This document shows, in pieces, positions 23,622 to 34,508 of a DNA stretch of 64,000 nucleotides. The notes under the pieces were generated by a model. That model ran no database searches, was not told the DNA's origin, and worked only from the letters and a program-made list of their open reading frames with translations. The stretch is from Euphorbia lathyris (Eukaryota > Streptophyta > Magnoliopsida > Malpighiales > Euphorbiaceae): NCBI RefSeq assembly GCF_963576675.1, contig NC_088918.1:55757501-55821500 (forward strand). Direction: 5' to 3'. The stretch's first letter is position 1. Each line of letters begins with the position of its first letter. Made by a program: the position numbers and the translations under genes.

Positions 23622-25412
23622 CTATTCGTTTTTAGATACCCAATTCTTTTTGGGTCCTTTCTTGTTAGTGTAAACAGGTGCAAAGTCATATTTCAACTTG
23701 TGACGACATACTTTTATAGTGTGGCCAGGCTTACCACAGAAGTCACAAAAAGGTACCCTTTGAGGGTTGTACTGAGTATAGTCAGCATTATTGTGTTGAG
23801 CATGCCAGCATACTTTTGTGGAATGCCCTTTTCTTCCGCAGAAGTCACATTGGACAATCCGCTTGTTATGCCAACACACATCTTTTGTGTGCCCCCTTTT
23901 TCCACAACACTCACATTGAGTGAATTGCTTATGCTGACTAGTACTTGCGTACTCAGCATGGGGTTTATTTCTACTTGAGCCATTCACTTGACTCTGTAAG
24001 GTTGTGACATCCTTTCTAAGTTTCTTTGACTCAGATTGGACCTCCGTGACAAACTTATGCATGATTTGCATGTTGGTATGTAAATCTGAGTTGTCCTGGA
24101 GGAGATATCGGAGGTCACTCAGCTTGACCTCTTCAATCTCGTCACATCACCTGCTGAGTGATTTTATTTTGTTATTGCATTTTTTAGTTAGCTTATGTAA
24201 GTCACTCAGGGCATTTACCATCTCATTTCTAAACAAAAGTAAGGGTGTTACCTCATTGTTGTTTTCCTCCTGCTCAGAATCTCCAGAGAGATCAGCTTGT
24301 TCAGATTGAGATTGATCAGCTCCATCATCTGCCATGAAACATATGTTGGCTGTTTCATTCTGTTCAGTTTCAGACGATGTTGACTCATCACTGTCACTCC
24401 ACGTGGCCACCATTGCCTTTTTGCTTCCATTCCTATCTTTCTTAAGATTAGGACAGCTTGACTTAATGTGCCCAGTTTGATGACATTCATAGCATGTGAC
24501 AGGCTTGGAGCTGTCCTTTTTGTATCTGGTGTCACTAGACTCAGCTTTGTGTCTGTCTCCTCTCTTGTATGGTCGTTTGCTGTTTCTGTCATTTTTTCTG
24601 AACAGCTTCTTCATTTTTCTAGTAAACATGGCCATTTCTTCATCATCAGTTGACTCAGCTTCAGTGGAGTCAGCTTTCATCACTAATGATTTCTACTTCT
24701 TATCTTTAGTTTTCTCCTTAGCTTCAAAAATTTTCATGGAGATTTCATGGGTCAGCAAGGAACCGATCAGCTCATCATATTTGTATGTGGTCAGGTCCTG
24801 AGCTTCCTCTACAGCTGTCTTCTTAGCTTGCCAGCTTTTGGAAAGACTTCATAAGATCTTCTTCACTTGTTCTTCTTCAGTGAAATTCTTACCGAGTCTT
24901 TTAAGCTCATTTATTATGTTGGTGAACCTGGCATTCATTGCTGAGATGTCCTCATTGTCAGTCATCTTGAACAGCTCATACAATCGCATATGTTGGTTCA
25001 CTTTGGATTCCTTGACCTTGCTGGTGCCTTCATAAGTCACTTCCAGCTTTTTCCAGATCTCCTGTGCTGACTCACAACCTGAAATCTTATTGTATTCTGT
25101 AGCATCTAGAGCACAGTGAAGCATATTAATAGCCGAAGCATTATTTTGTAATTTTCTGAGGTCATCCTCTGTCCACTCGGCTTCACTTTTAACAATTTTC
25201 TCATTGTTAACAGTTTTGTATGGCACATGTGGACCTTGAACAATTGCAAGCCATGCACTCATGTTTATGGCTTGAATAAAGTTCTTCATCCTATTCTTCG
25301 AGAATGTATAATTTGACCTAAAGAATAGGGGAGGTCTAGTGATTGATAATCCCTCAGGGAGTATCTGTGTTGTTTGGTTCCCGGGAAGGAAACGAGTGCT
25401 ATTCTCACCCAT
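23622..25412 (-). pseudogene. Copia gag with four zinc knuckles
   Basis: Starts at 25412 (MGENSTRFLPG) shortly after the primer site. The capsid-like region is the copia gag UBN2 type (FIQAINMSAWLAI, AKEIWKKLEVTYEG-like segment, ITNIINELK). A CX2CX4HX4C knuckle (CYECHQTGHIKSSC) lies near 24470, and three more follow at about 23710-23930 (CECCGKRGHTKDVC, CDFCGRKGHSTKVC, CDFCGKPGHTIKVC). Stops at 24849 (TGA), 24693 (TAG), 24147 (TGA) and 23622 (TAG); all parts are in one frame. The last stop could be the natural gag/pol boundary. Confidence 0.9.
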
Positions 25413-25460
25413 TTTTCGAGATCAGCTCAAGATTGTTAGATCTTTGAGTAGTGAGCTTAG

Positions 25461-25472
25461 GCTCTGATACCA
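25461..25472 (-). other. Copia primer binding site, initiator tRNA-Met type
   Basis: Minus strand TGGTATCAGAGC, complementary to the 3' end of plant initiator Met tRNA, two bases from the end of the 5' LTR. Confidence 0.93.
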
Positions 25473-25474
25473 CT

Positions 25475-25760
25475 TGTTGGTCCCTAGTAATTAGTTCCAA
25501 GGGGGGGGATAGGAACTAATGTAACTTTTTCGCTTTTAATTATGCTGACTTAATGTTATTTTAAGAGTTTGTTAACTCAGCGTGTTGGTCAGCATGACCG
25601 ATTGATTAGTCAGACAGTTTTAGTTCTATGCTGACTAAGACTGCTTAACCTGAGAGTTGGGAATTGACTCTTGAGAGGTCAGCTTCCAACTCAGCACTCA
25701 GATTTACTCAGTTTCAGTTTTAACAATTTATATGCTGAGTAAATATCACAAGCAACACAT

Positions 25761-25856
<96 letters not shown>

Positions 25857-26987
25857 AGAGATAGAGTTTAGAAGTTACTCAGCACGACTTATCCTGGTTC
25901 GGCCTCTCTGCCTACGTCCAGTCCCCAGTTCCTCCTGGGATTTTCAATCCAATACTGAGCTCTTTCAAGGTAGAGCACAAACCCTTTACAAGGCAGTGAG
26001 TATGCAAGAGTACGTCCTCTATTCGTCTACTCAGCTCCTACTAAGTACTACAACCCAGCACTTAGATTTTTCTACCACTGAATGCTTACAACCAAGCACT
26101 CAGCATACACTCTCAATATTACAATTGATAAACATTTGTTCTCTTTTCAGTAAAGAACACTTTAGAAGATTACACAGAATCACTCTAGCATTTACACAAA
26201 GAATAGAAGATTTGGTGTAAGATCTTTGTATTTGAGTGCTTTGAAGATTTCTCTCTTGGATTTGTCTTTTTGTAATTCGGCAAATGTCCAAGTGAAATCC
26301 TTGTCCATTTTATAGATGAATTCTGGAGATTAGACCGTTTGAATTTGGTGTGTCCGTTGATTCCAAAACGGCTCTTTTAGTAGACAGCTTCTGGTCAGCT
26401 TCAGTTTTGTAGGCCAATCCTGTCATCTGTTTTCTTCAGGTGTCAGCCTTGTCTTCTTCCTACAGACTTGTCTTTTTGTGGCAGTTGTCTTTTACCAATA
26501 ATCCATTGACCCATGTTTCTTGGAATTAGTCTTCTGTGTATTTTCGAGACTTCAATTATTGGTGCAGAAGATTGACAGACTTTGTCCTTTAGTGAACGGA
26601 TCCTTCATGCTATCGTGACTGTCACTCAGCTTCATTCGTTATCTTCGAATGTTCAACTTCCATGCTGAGTTCCTTCTTAGTCAGCTCCGTTCTGTTTATA
26701 CAATTCTGAAGGAATCTTCTAATTTAGTCAGCTTCGTTCTGGCAACTTTGAAGGAGACTTCTGATACTGAGTTCTACTCCACTCAGCTTCTATTCTTTCA
26801 TGCTGAGTTTCGTTCCACTCAGCTTGGCTTATGCTGACTTTTGTCCTGTCTAACTTTATATATATATTTTTGCACTCAATATTGAACAAACACATTAGTA
26901 TAATTAAATCAAAGCATTTAAATTTAATTGCCTCTTAATCATGGATGATTTTGTCAAATCAAAATCTTGTGGAAAGGTGTTTCAACA
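25475..26987 (-). repeat. Copia 5' LTR (right copy)
   Basis: Starts TGTTGGTCCC and ends TTTCAACA on the plus strand. Differs from the left LTR by scattered substitutions and a longer (CA)n(TA)n tract at 25762-25853. Confidence 0.95.
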
Positions 26988-26992
26988 ACTTT
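26988..26992. repeat. Copia target site duplication, right copy
   Basis: ACTTT, matching 15128-15132. Confidence 0.9.
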
Positions 26993-27049
26993 CACATATT
27001 GTTTTTTTTATATAGGAGTTTTATGTATGTGAATTTTATAAGTAAGCAG

Positions 27050-27214
27050 GCAAAGAAGCAGATTGAGATGTACAGCACATAAGGGTTCACAGAACTACCA
27101 ATCTGCAAGGCTAAAACACAGTATTCATTCTCAGACAATGCAGTAGAGAAGGGAGCACTGACGGGATTTATTTTGCCAATAAGGGATGTGAGGGGAAGAA
27201 TTGGTGCTAGCTTC
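27050..27214 (+). pseudogene. Formate-tetrahydrofolate ligase exon remnant (downstream exon)
   Basis: Reads AKKQIEMYST, a TAA stop at 27080-27082, then [20 protein letters not shown], then [23 protein letters not shown]. This is the conserved C-terminal region of formate-tetrahydrofolate ligase, including the KTQYSFS and [10 protein letters not shown] segments. Similarity ends at about 27214, where the family continues with a Gly/Pro-rich stretch that is missing here; the frame runs on to a stop at 27285-27290 with unrelated residues. With the exon at 15071 it keeps the intron position, so it derives from genomic DNA and is not a processed cDNA copy. Confidence 0.8.
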
Positions 27215-28493
27215 AGTAATAAGGAGAGATTGGATGCAAACTCGCATTGTGTAGATGCACCTGTTTTGGGAGATTATTTAACTTCCTGACATGTCTGGTT
27301 TATTATATTTTCATATAAAGCAAAAGAAATATGTAAATTAGCAATTAGAGATACCTAGAATAAACATTAGTAAGGAACTGAAGCTACCTCAAACAATATT
27401 AGAATTTGCATTTTGAAATTTGATCAAATGAAGGAAAACACAATCCAAAGGGAGACCACCGAAATATAGATCCTTGATATTCTACACCAGAAGCGTAAAA
27501 TAAGTTTGTAAACATCATGACCAGATTTTAGATTTTGTTCAAAAAAATTGAAACTTTTAAGATTAACAAAGCTATACTCTTAGGTTCAGTGAGTCATATC
27601 CAAAATACACCTAATTGAACTTATAGCGCCAAATCTGCAGCAAAGAAAACCCAATTAATGGGAGACAATGGCATTAGCAAGTTAGTTATATATCATAGCA
27701 CTGTCAATTAAAAGAAAGGTACTAACAATGGAATAATATGATGATAAAATAAAACACCATGAAATAATAGAAAAATTACACATCAGCATAGGATGGGTAA
27801 GGAGATGACAAATCAGCGTAGGAAGTTCCTGCTTTAGTATATGTAATAGATAAATTTTATTTTTTTAATTAAAAATTATGTATATATTTTTAGGTGAGTT
27901 TATATAGACTGTGCTTGAAATTTGATGTTTAAACCTGAACCCAACTCAGCCTGAACCGTCTAAATTAATAGCGTGCTAGGCTGAGCTAGGCTTGGACTGA
28001 ATGTTTTTTTTTATCTAAAAGCCCATTATGTCCGACCCAGTCCATGGTCAGATGTAGTTTATATCTGTCGTGTAGCCATTACAGTAGTGTTTTTTTTGAG
28101 GAACAAGTATAACAAAAGCTGAGTAGGTGCCTGCATGATGAGCTGAACAACTACATAATTTTCCATTTGGACATCAATCAGCCGAGCCACTAAAAGGGAG
28201 AAACCCAAGGCAGGAGGTGCTCCTGCACTGCACAAGAAGCAAATAATAATAGAATAGAATTGAATGTCCAACTGGAAGTGGAGGAAAACGACATCAAATC
28301 AAATGGAAGGAAGAAGCTCTCTATCTCTAGTAATAAACGTCAAATAACATTAATTTATAACCTCTATGTCAAATGCCATCCATCATTACCCATCCTATAC
28401 AAATTTCAACCCCAAAATATCTTGAGCTACCCAAGAGTGGGAATCTAGATAGTATGTACTCAACCTTATAGTCGTTTCGTATTCTACATTAAG
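27215..28493. other. Intergenic spacer
   Basis: No gene supported. 27900-28050 resembles the old repeat at 4370-4560. 28090-28225 read on the minus strand ends in an A run after a GC-richer body and could be a short retroposon, but I cannot name it. Confidence 0.4.
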
Positions 28494-28600
28494 ATAGTGT
28501 TTGTTTACCTATCTTTCTTCTCATGTTTACGTTTTCATTTTAAAAATGAGAGTTTTATGTGTTTGGTTAGAAATCTCCTGTTTACATTTTATACATGAAA
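28494..28600. repeat. Fragment of a GTGTTTGTTTACC-type MITE
   Basis: AGTGTTTGTTTACCTA followed by TTTTAAAAATGAGAGTTTTA is shared in outline with 47066-47160 and 48058-48150. Probably a small DNA-transposon family. Confidence 0.4.
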
Positions 28601-28603
28601 ACT

Positions 28604-28690
28604 AGTTTTTTTTTTTTTTGAAAAGGGGGGTGCGGGCCCCTCCGGCCGCCGAAACTTCCATGGTTACTAGTAGTTTCGGCCCCTCCCTAA
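28604..28690 (-). repeat. GC-rich hairpin next to a T run, probable retroposon end
   Basis: A T run followed by a GC-rich 70-bp body. GCCGAAACT and AGTTTCGGC form a 9-bp inverted repeat around a 14-16 base loop. On the minus strand it ends in poly(A), so it may be the 3' end of a 5'-truncated LINE. Confidence 0.4.
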
Positions 28691-28699
28691 TATTAGCAA

Positions 28700-29409
28700 T
28701 AGTCTATATAGACTCAATGTAGTAATATTTCATTGTTTAAAGGTAGATGAGATAGTTAAAACATTTGCTTTTTTTAAAGGTCTAGGTTCAATTCCCCCAA
28801 CCTCAATTTATTTTAGAAAGTGATTATTTATTTAAATTTTATTTTTCAATAATTATAAAACTATGTTACCATTATTAATTAATTTATTTATTTTCATAAC
28901 ACTTTTGAACTCATTTTTATTATGTCTTTTCAATTAAAAAAAATAATTTTTTATTTTTGAGACTCAAACAACTAAATTTCTAAATTAAATTTTTAAATTT
29001 TAAAACTAAAAATAAAAAAAATGTAAAAATATTATAATTTTTTTAGAAACTAGCATTGAACTAATAAAAAATTTAAATATATCCCATTACGTGTTAAGTT
29101 TGTTCAAAATTCAAAATTTTAATATTTTGGATCTATTAGGTATTCCATAAATCCAAATTTCTAATTTTTTTTTGGCCTGTTAGGCCTCCATAAATCCAAA
29201 TTTTTAATTTTTTTGGCCTCTTATGCTTCCTTAAATCCAAATTATTAAAAAATTTTGGCATCTGAAATCAAATTTTTTAATTTTTTTACATGTTCAACCC
29301 TCCTTAAATCCAATTTTTTTTTACTATTAGGACTATTAAACGAAATCTAGCTTAATTTTGAGAAATTGTGCATTAATACTTAAAATTGGTTCTTGACCAT
29401 TCAAATTAT

Positions 29410-29455
<46 letters not shown>

Positions 29456-31950
29456 ATTAAGCAAGTTCGATTTAGCAATTTTTTTTTCCGAACACACATG
29501 TAAAATCGGCCCCCCAACTGAGTAATCCTGTATTCGCCACTGATCAAACCATAATAGCAAATAGCATATAAACCAAAGTTTGGAACGTGACAGTCTCCCT
29601 ATGGCCTCCTATTTAAAAAGGTCTATAATTTGAGACTTATTTTAATTATAATATAATAATTATTAAAATCTCAATTGCTAAAAATATTCCTATAAATAAT
29701 TATTATTCCGTATGTGAAATTAATAGCAATTATATATATATATAAAAGAATGTACTCTGCTAAAACTGAATCGAAATTACACAATATATTTTTTCTAATC
29801 ACAGTCTCTTAACATACAACGAAAATACATTTCACAACTTCTTTAATAATAAGTGTAAAGTAAGAAACTTTTAAAAATTTGTTAAATTAATAAACAGAAT
29901 TTTGCATGTTTAAAACTTGTAAACATGGATGTATTTGATTATTTAATATAACATATTGATGATTTAGGAGAGAAACAATGGAGAATGAACAAACTAATAT
30001 GGATAAGGATTGTTAGGGTAGACTTGAAAAATTAGAAGTGGGATTGAGAAAAATGTACTTCTTCTTATTTCCATTCCAAAGGTTTTTAATGTTTAATTAG
30101 ACGAATACTTTGAAGCTCGGTAAACGGCTTTCTTTTTAGAATAGAATAGTTGGATGACAAGACAAAGACAAGGGTAAGGGTAGGCAACCAACCCACTCTT
30201 CTACGGTTAACTTCCCATTTCTATTTCCTTTTCTTTTCATTTACTTTCTTGTAACTTCAAAGTCATATCTTATAGTATACCACTCTTCTTTTTTTAAATT
30301 TCAACTTTGCCATCCTTTTTTTAACCACCATCCGAAATTAATAACATATTTTTAACTGAATTTAATCCTCATGATACTTTTTATCCTTTTAATATTCATC
30401 ATCAATCCGATATGAATTCGAGTTTTCCACATAAATGGCGACATATAGAGTATCCGTTGGTAATTACACTTATATCCTTACTTTTCGAACTATTCATTTT
30501 ATTCCATTATTACCTTGACATTTACATATTGTAATTTTTATTTTCGTCTTACACAATTTACGAATACTGATTATATATTTATCTATTTAAATCAAATTAA
30601 ATAATAACTATAGTTTTAAAATAAATAAATAAATAACTATAATATTTAAATTAAATAGTATACTAGTAATTACTGTATATTTTTTAAATTTTAAATAAAC
30701 TAAAATTAAAAGAAAATATCTAAAACAATCCATTATTATTTTTAAGAATATCAATATAATTTATTAGACATTTTATAATTAATGTTATTTTGTTACTACA
30801 TTTTTTATTTTTTTTAAGATATTAGATGCTAGAATATATATTTTTCTATAATAGATCTTTATTATTATTATTATTATTACTATTTTTATATATTATTATT
30901 CAAATTTTAATTATATTTAAAGAATAATTTATTCATTAAAAATAAAATAAAAGTATCAAATACAAATTGGATTAATTTCCGATTAGTTTTTAGAAGTTCT
31001 AGTAGGATAATAATTTTTTGAATCTTCATCTCATACTCATGTATATCCCATGAGAGTTAGAGATAGTCTCGTTCCATTAAAATTGAGTGGTGTCAATACT
31101 TGTAAAATCATATTTGTTGTCATTCCTAATTGGAACAAACACGGGATGGGAGTTGAGAATTTAACGATGCTCCTTTAATCAAAAGCCAAATTAGGAATTG
31201 GAGATTCCTCAAAATAATATATACACATGAACAACAATGGAAATTATATTGTTACATTGACAATGAGAATAAATTTGCCGTGGTTTGATATTTGCAGGTT
31301 AAATTAGCATCTTCAATTCAATCAAGGGTAAAAATTGAAAAATTAATTATCCTGCTCGTCCTTGAAGTCCCTACGAACTCACACTTTAATGTTGTAGTAA
31401 CTTACTAGCTTCATTGTTGGCTCCCTCAAAGTAATTTAACCCATGAATAGTATTTATTGAATATATACCAAAAGTATATCCATTTACTTAATTTTCTAGC
31501 TAGCTACTTGAGTAATATCTATGAATTTTAGAATAATTCAATACACAATATTAAGATATCATGAGTTGTCATCTAACCAAAATAAATATTGATATATCAT
31601 ATTTTTCAATATTTTTCTTTTTAGGAAAAAAAAAATCAATAGTTTCATTAGTGGAAAAATAGTACATTTTGACAAAAGTAATTAAAAAACTACATAAGAA
31701 AAACTTCATCAGCATCTTCAAATCCATAAATCGTGATAGAACAATAGTAGAAATTGCTTGAATTGTTTTTGGCACAACGGTGGGAAACACATTCTGCCCA
31801 GAATCGACTTCAGAGTCTTTATTTATGAGAACGAGTTCATGATCTTTCAATGACTCGAATCTATGCGATAATAGACAAAACGCTTCTATATGTCCATGAA
31901 AGAAAACATAAAGAGAGACAGAACACACACGTCCATATAGGGAGAAAAGA
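28700..31950. other. AT-rich intergenic region
   Basis: Mostly A/T homopolymer and short microsatellites: (TA)n at about 29413-29449 and (TTA)n near 30862-30885. 29340-29560 has a segment ending in CCCCCCAACTGAGTAATCC that looks like a transposon end. No host gene seen. An open frame on the minus strand at 31958-31569 has no recognised similarity. Confidence 0.5.
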
Positions 31951-32293
31951 AATGGCATCAGAGATGAAAGTGTGTTAGGTGTGTTGTTTTACAAGCGTCG
32001 TTACCATACTCATAACCCATACGCAAAGGTGTTTGCCATTGATTCCTCTAAAAAGAGATTGAGACAAGGACAAGTAGGAAGTAGAGATTGAGAGCTCTTC
32101 ACGACATTGGAGAATCCGGGGAGGGAGTTCGTAAGTGGGTCCTCTTAATGAGATTGAGACAAGGACATGTACATGTACATATGGAATTAGGCATTGATTT
32201 GGGCCAACAAAAAAAGGGAAATTAGTACCCCTTATGCACGAGGATGTTACAATGGTTGAATATGGAAGAATGTACGAGCTATTAGTCGTGACA

Positions 32294-32298
32294 CTAAG
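32294..32298. repeat. Gypsy target site duplication, left copy
   Basis: CTAAG, repeated at 43448-43452. Confidence 0.85.
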
Positions 32299-33029
32299 TG
32301 ATGAGGGCATCTCTTCGTCATATATCAATCCGGAACCAAGAGACGAGACGCGGGGGAGACCATCTGAAGAAGGCGAGAGCAAGGGCAGCCAGCAGAGCAT
32401 GCAGGGCGTACCTCCTCATGCGCGGAGCATGAGGAGCTCTGTTTCCGGAGGAAAGTCCAGTAGCCCATCCACGCAGGGCGTCCCACCTTGTACGCGGAGC
32501 GTGGAGCCAGCTTCCGAAGTAAAGAGTGTCTAGGAGGTCAATCACGCGGGGCGTACCACCATGGATGCCACGCGTGAACTTCACCAACAAGAGCCCCCAA
32601 ACTCAGAAGCTCAATCACGCGGGGCATGAATAGATCCACGCGAAGTGTGCCCACGTGGAGAATACTTCTCCACCAAGTTCTTACTACTGGGGGGACCATT
32701 TCTGCTCTTCCTTAATTACTGTTTTGCCATTCCCACTAAATTATTGAATTTGCCATTGTTTCCTTTCCTCCCTATTTTGCCCCCTTTCACGTGTTTTGCT
32801 GAAAACCCTACTCAAGGGTTCTTAGTCTTTTCCCATATGTTTGGATAGAGTATATAAGCTCTTCTTTTTGTAATGTTCTTCAACTTTTATGAAATCAATA
32901 TCAAAGCCTCCATTGGAGCTCAAGGTTCATCCTTGTTTTGGGTTAACCCAACCTTCAAGTTTAGCTTGAGAAGAGTGAAATCTTTGTGAGTTTAAGATTA
33001 AAACTCCCAGTCGACTTTAATCCATATTA
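32299..33029 (+). repeat. Gypsy 5' LTR
   Basis: Starts TGATGAGGGC and ends CCATATTA, where the right copy ends TATATCA. It carries several variants of the word CACGCGGGGCGT between 32390 and 32650, and TATATAAG at 32851-32858. Confidence 0.9.
32851..32858 (+). promoter_or_regulatory. TATA box of gypsy LTR
   Basis: TATATAAG, also present in the right LTR at 43269-43276, about 175 bp before the LTR end. Fits the U3/R border. Confidence 0.7.
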
Positions 33030-33031
33030 GT

Positions 33032-33043
33032 TGGTATCAGAGC
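33032..33043 (+). other. Gypsy primer binding site, initiator tRNA-Met type
   Basis: TGGTATCAGAGC two bases after the LTR end. Confidence 0.93.
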
Positions 33044-33079
33044 CGAGTCATTTTCCTTCCCGAAGACTTCTTCTCGGAG

Positions 33080-34508
33080 ATGGTTCAGCCATGTATCACA
33101 AACGAAGCCACCGGATCCATGGAGCAACAAGTTGATGTGCTAGAAGGCGCTGTGAGGCAACTAACGGACTCCTTACGAGTGTTAGACGAGAAGCACGACT
33201 CTAGTAAACGAGATATCTTTCTTTCCATTGAAGGGTTAAAACTCGATGGCCGAAACGCCCAAGCTCTTCTAACCGGAGAACCTCACTGGCGACACGAAGA
33301 GCAAGTCCACCCCCAACATGAACGACAATCGACACCACCCCCAAGGCGAAATTATGCATCCCAACCAATGGGCCCTCAGGTTCAAGGGGTAAGGCGAACT
33401 AATCTCGTGATCATTAGAAATGTGGATAGTGATAGTGATGGGGATTTATTTGATGATTATGATATGCCTAGGATTGCTAGGAATATGGGGATTAGGATTG
33501 ATGACAATGCTATGAATGATAGACCTAGGCATGATATGAATGCAAATGATGTTTTGGTCCCGTGCATGTGCATGCCGGGAATGTGGATATTGTGCATAAT
33601 GATGTTGTAGGTGGTTATGAGAGGGAGAATTTCGGTTTGAATGATCCGTATGGGGGTCGGGGCAATGAAAGAGGCGGATATAAAGGCGAGCCGAATGTGA
33701 GAATGGCGTATAGAGGAAACTTTGAGAGGGATGATGCCTTCAAATTGAAAGTGGACTTACCGTCGTTTGGGGGAGAACTCGACATAGAGGGTTTTCTGGA
33801 TTGGTTGCTAGAGGTGGAATAGTTCTTTGACTATGCGGGTATACCAGAGGATCGAAAAGTCCGCTTAGTGGCTTATCGGATCAAAGGAGGAGCCTCGGTT
33901 TGGTGGGATAACGTCAAAGAGGGGAGAAGAAGAGGAGGAAGGGAGCCGATTAGATCTTGGCTTAGAATGAAGTCGATGTTGAGAGAGAGGTTTCTACCAC
34001 CCGACTACGAGCAATACATCTATAGTTCTTATTGGAATTGCTCTCAAGGGTCGAGGAGTGTTCATGAGTACACCTCAGAGTTTTTACGGCTTTCGGCAAG
34101 GGCTAACTTATCAGAAACTGAAAGATAAAAGACTTCAAGGTATCTTGAAGGATTGAGATACAGCTTTCAAGACCGGATTGGAACGCAAATGGTGATTCGG
34201 GTCCAAGACGCCCATAACTTAGCATTGAAAGCTGAATCCCAATTGAGTTTGAGGGGACGAGAGGGTTATAGGAGAACCGGGGTTTAGAATGTGTATGGCG
34301 GGAGAGGAGCTCCCAAAGGAATTGACAAAGGCAAAGGTATCACTAGTTCAAGCGATCCCAATGCGCCTAGCGCGGATGTAAGGCCTTTCAAGGCGGCACA
34401 ACCCTCTAGGGCAACAACCCCTATGCAAGGCCGGCTCCATTCAAATGCTTTCGATGCAATGAGTCGAGTCATCGTTCCAATGAGTGCCCCAAGAGGAGGA
34501 GCGCCAAC
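33080..34508 (+). pseudogene. Gypsy gag
   Basis: Capsid/nucleocapsid protein. ATG at 33080 follows the primer site. The retrotrans_gag-type core is visible as [37 protein letters not shown] and YEQYIYSSYWNCSQGSRSVHEYTSEF. A zinc knuckle [14 protein letters not shown] lies near 34443-34485. Breaks: a frameshift near 33555, stops at 33820, 34126 and 34285, and another frame change near 34430. Confidence 0.88.

Larger units (their letters stand above)
15133..26987 (-). mobile_element. Complete Ty1/copia retrotransposon, Sirevirus-like
   Basis: Two LTRs of 1,473 and 1,513 bp (TG...CA on both strands), a 5-bp ACTTT target duplication, an initiator-Met primer site next to the right LTR and a polypurine tract next to the left LTR, so it reads on the minus strand. 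Order: 5' LTR, gag, protease, integrase, RT, RNase H, spacer, extra ORF, 3' LTR. Integrase before RT makes it copia. Long LTRs, a large gag and an extra ORF after pol point to the Sirevirus lineage. All coding parts carry premature stops. Confidence 0.95.
15122..27049 (+). other. Intron of the ligase remnant, expanded by a copia insertion
   Basis: Donor GTAAAA at 15122 and acceptor GTAAGCAG ending at 27049. Removing the element and one target duplication leaves an intron of only about 68 bp, within the plant range for a short intron. The element lies on the opposite strand to the gene. Confidence 0.65.

Noticed and set aside
25461..25472. tRNA gene
   Set aside because: Only the 12 bases complementary to the initiator Met tRNA end are present; this is a primer site.
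28098..28225. Possible SINE on the minus strand
   Set aside because: An A run and GC-richer body are present, but I see no tRNA-like A/B boxes or target duplication.
31569..31958. 129-residue minus-strand open frame as a gene
   Set aside because: No family match, no clear splice or promoter context, partly overlapping a tandem-repeat unit.
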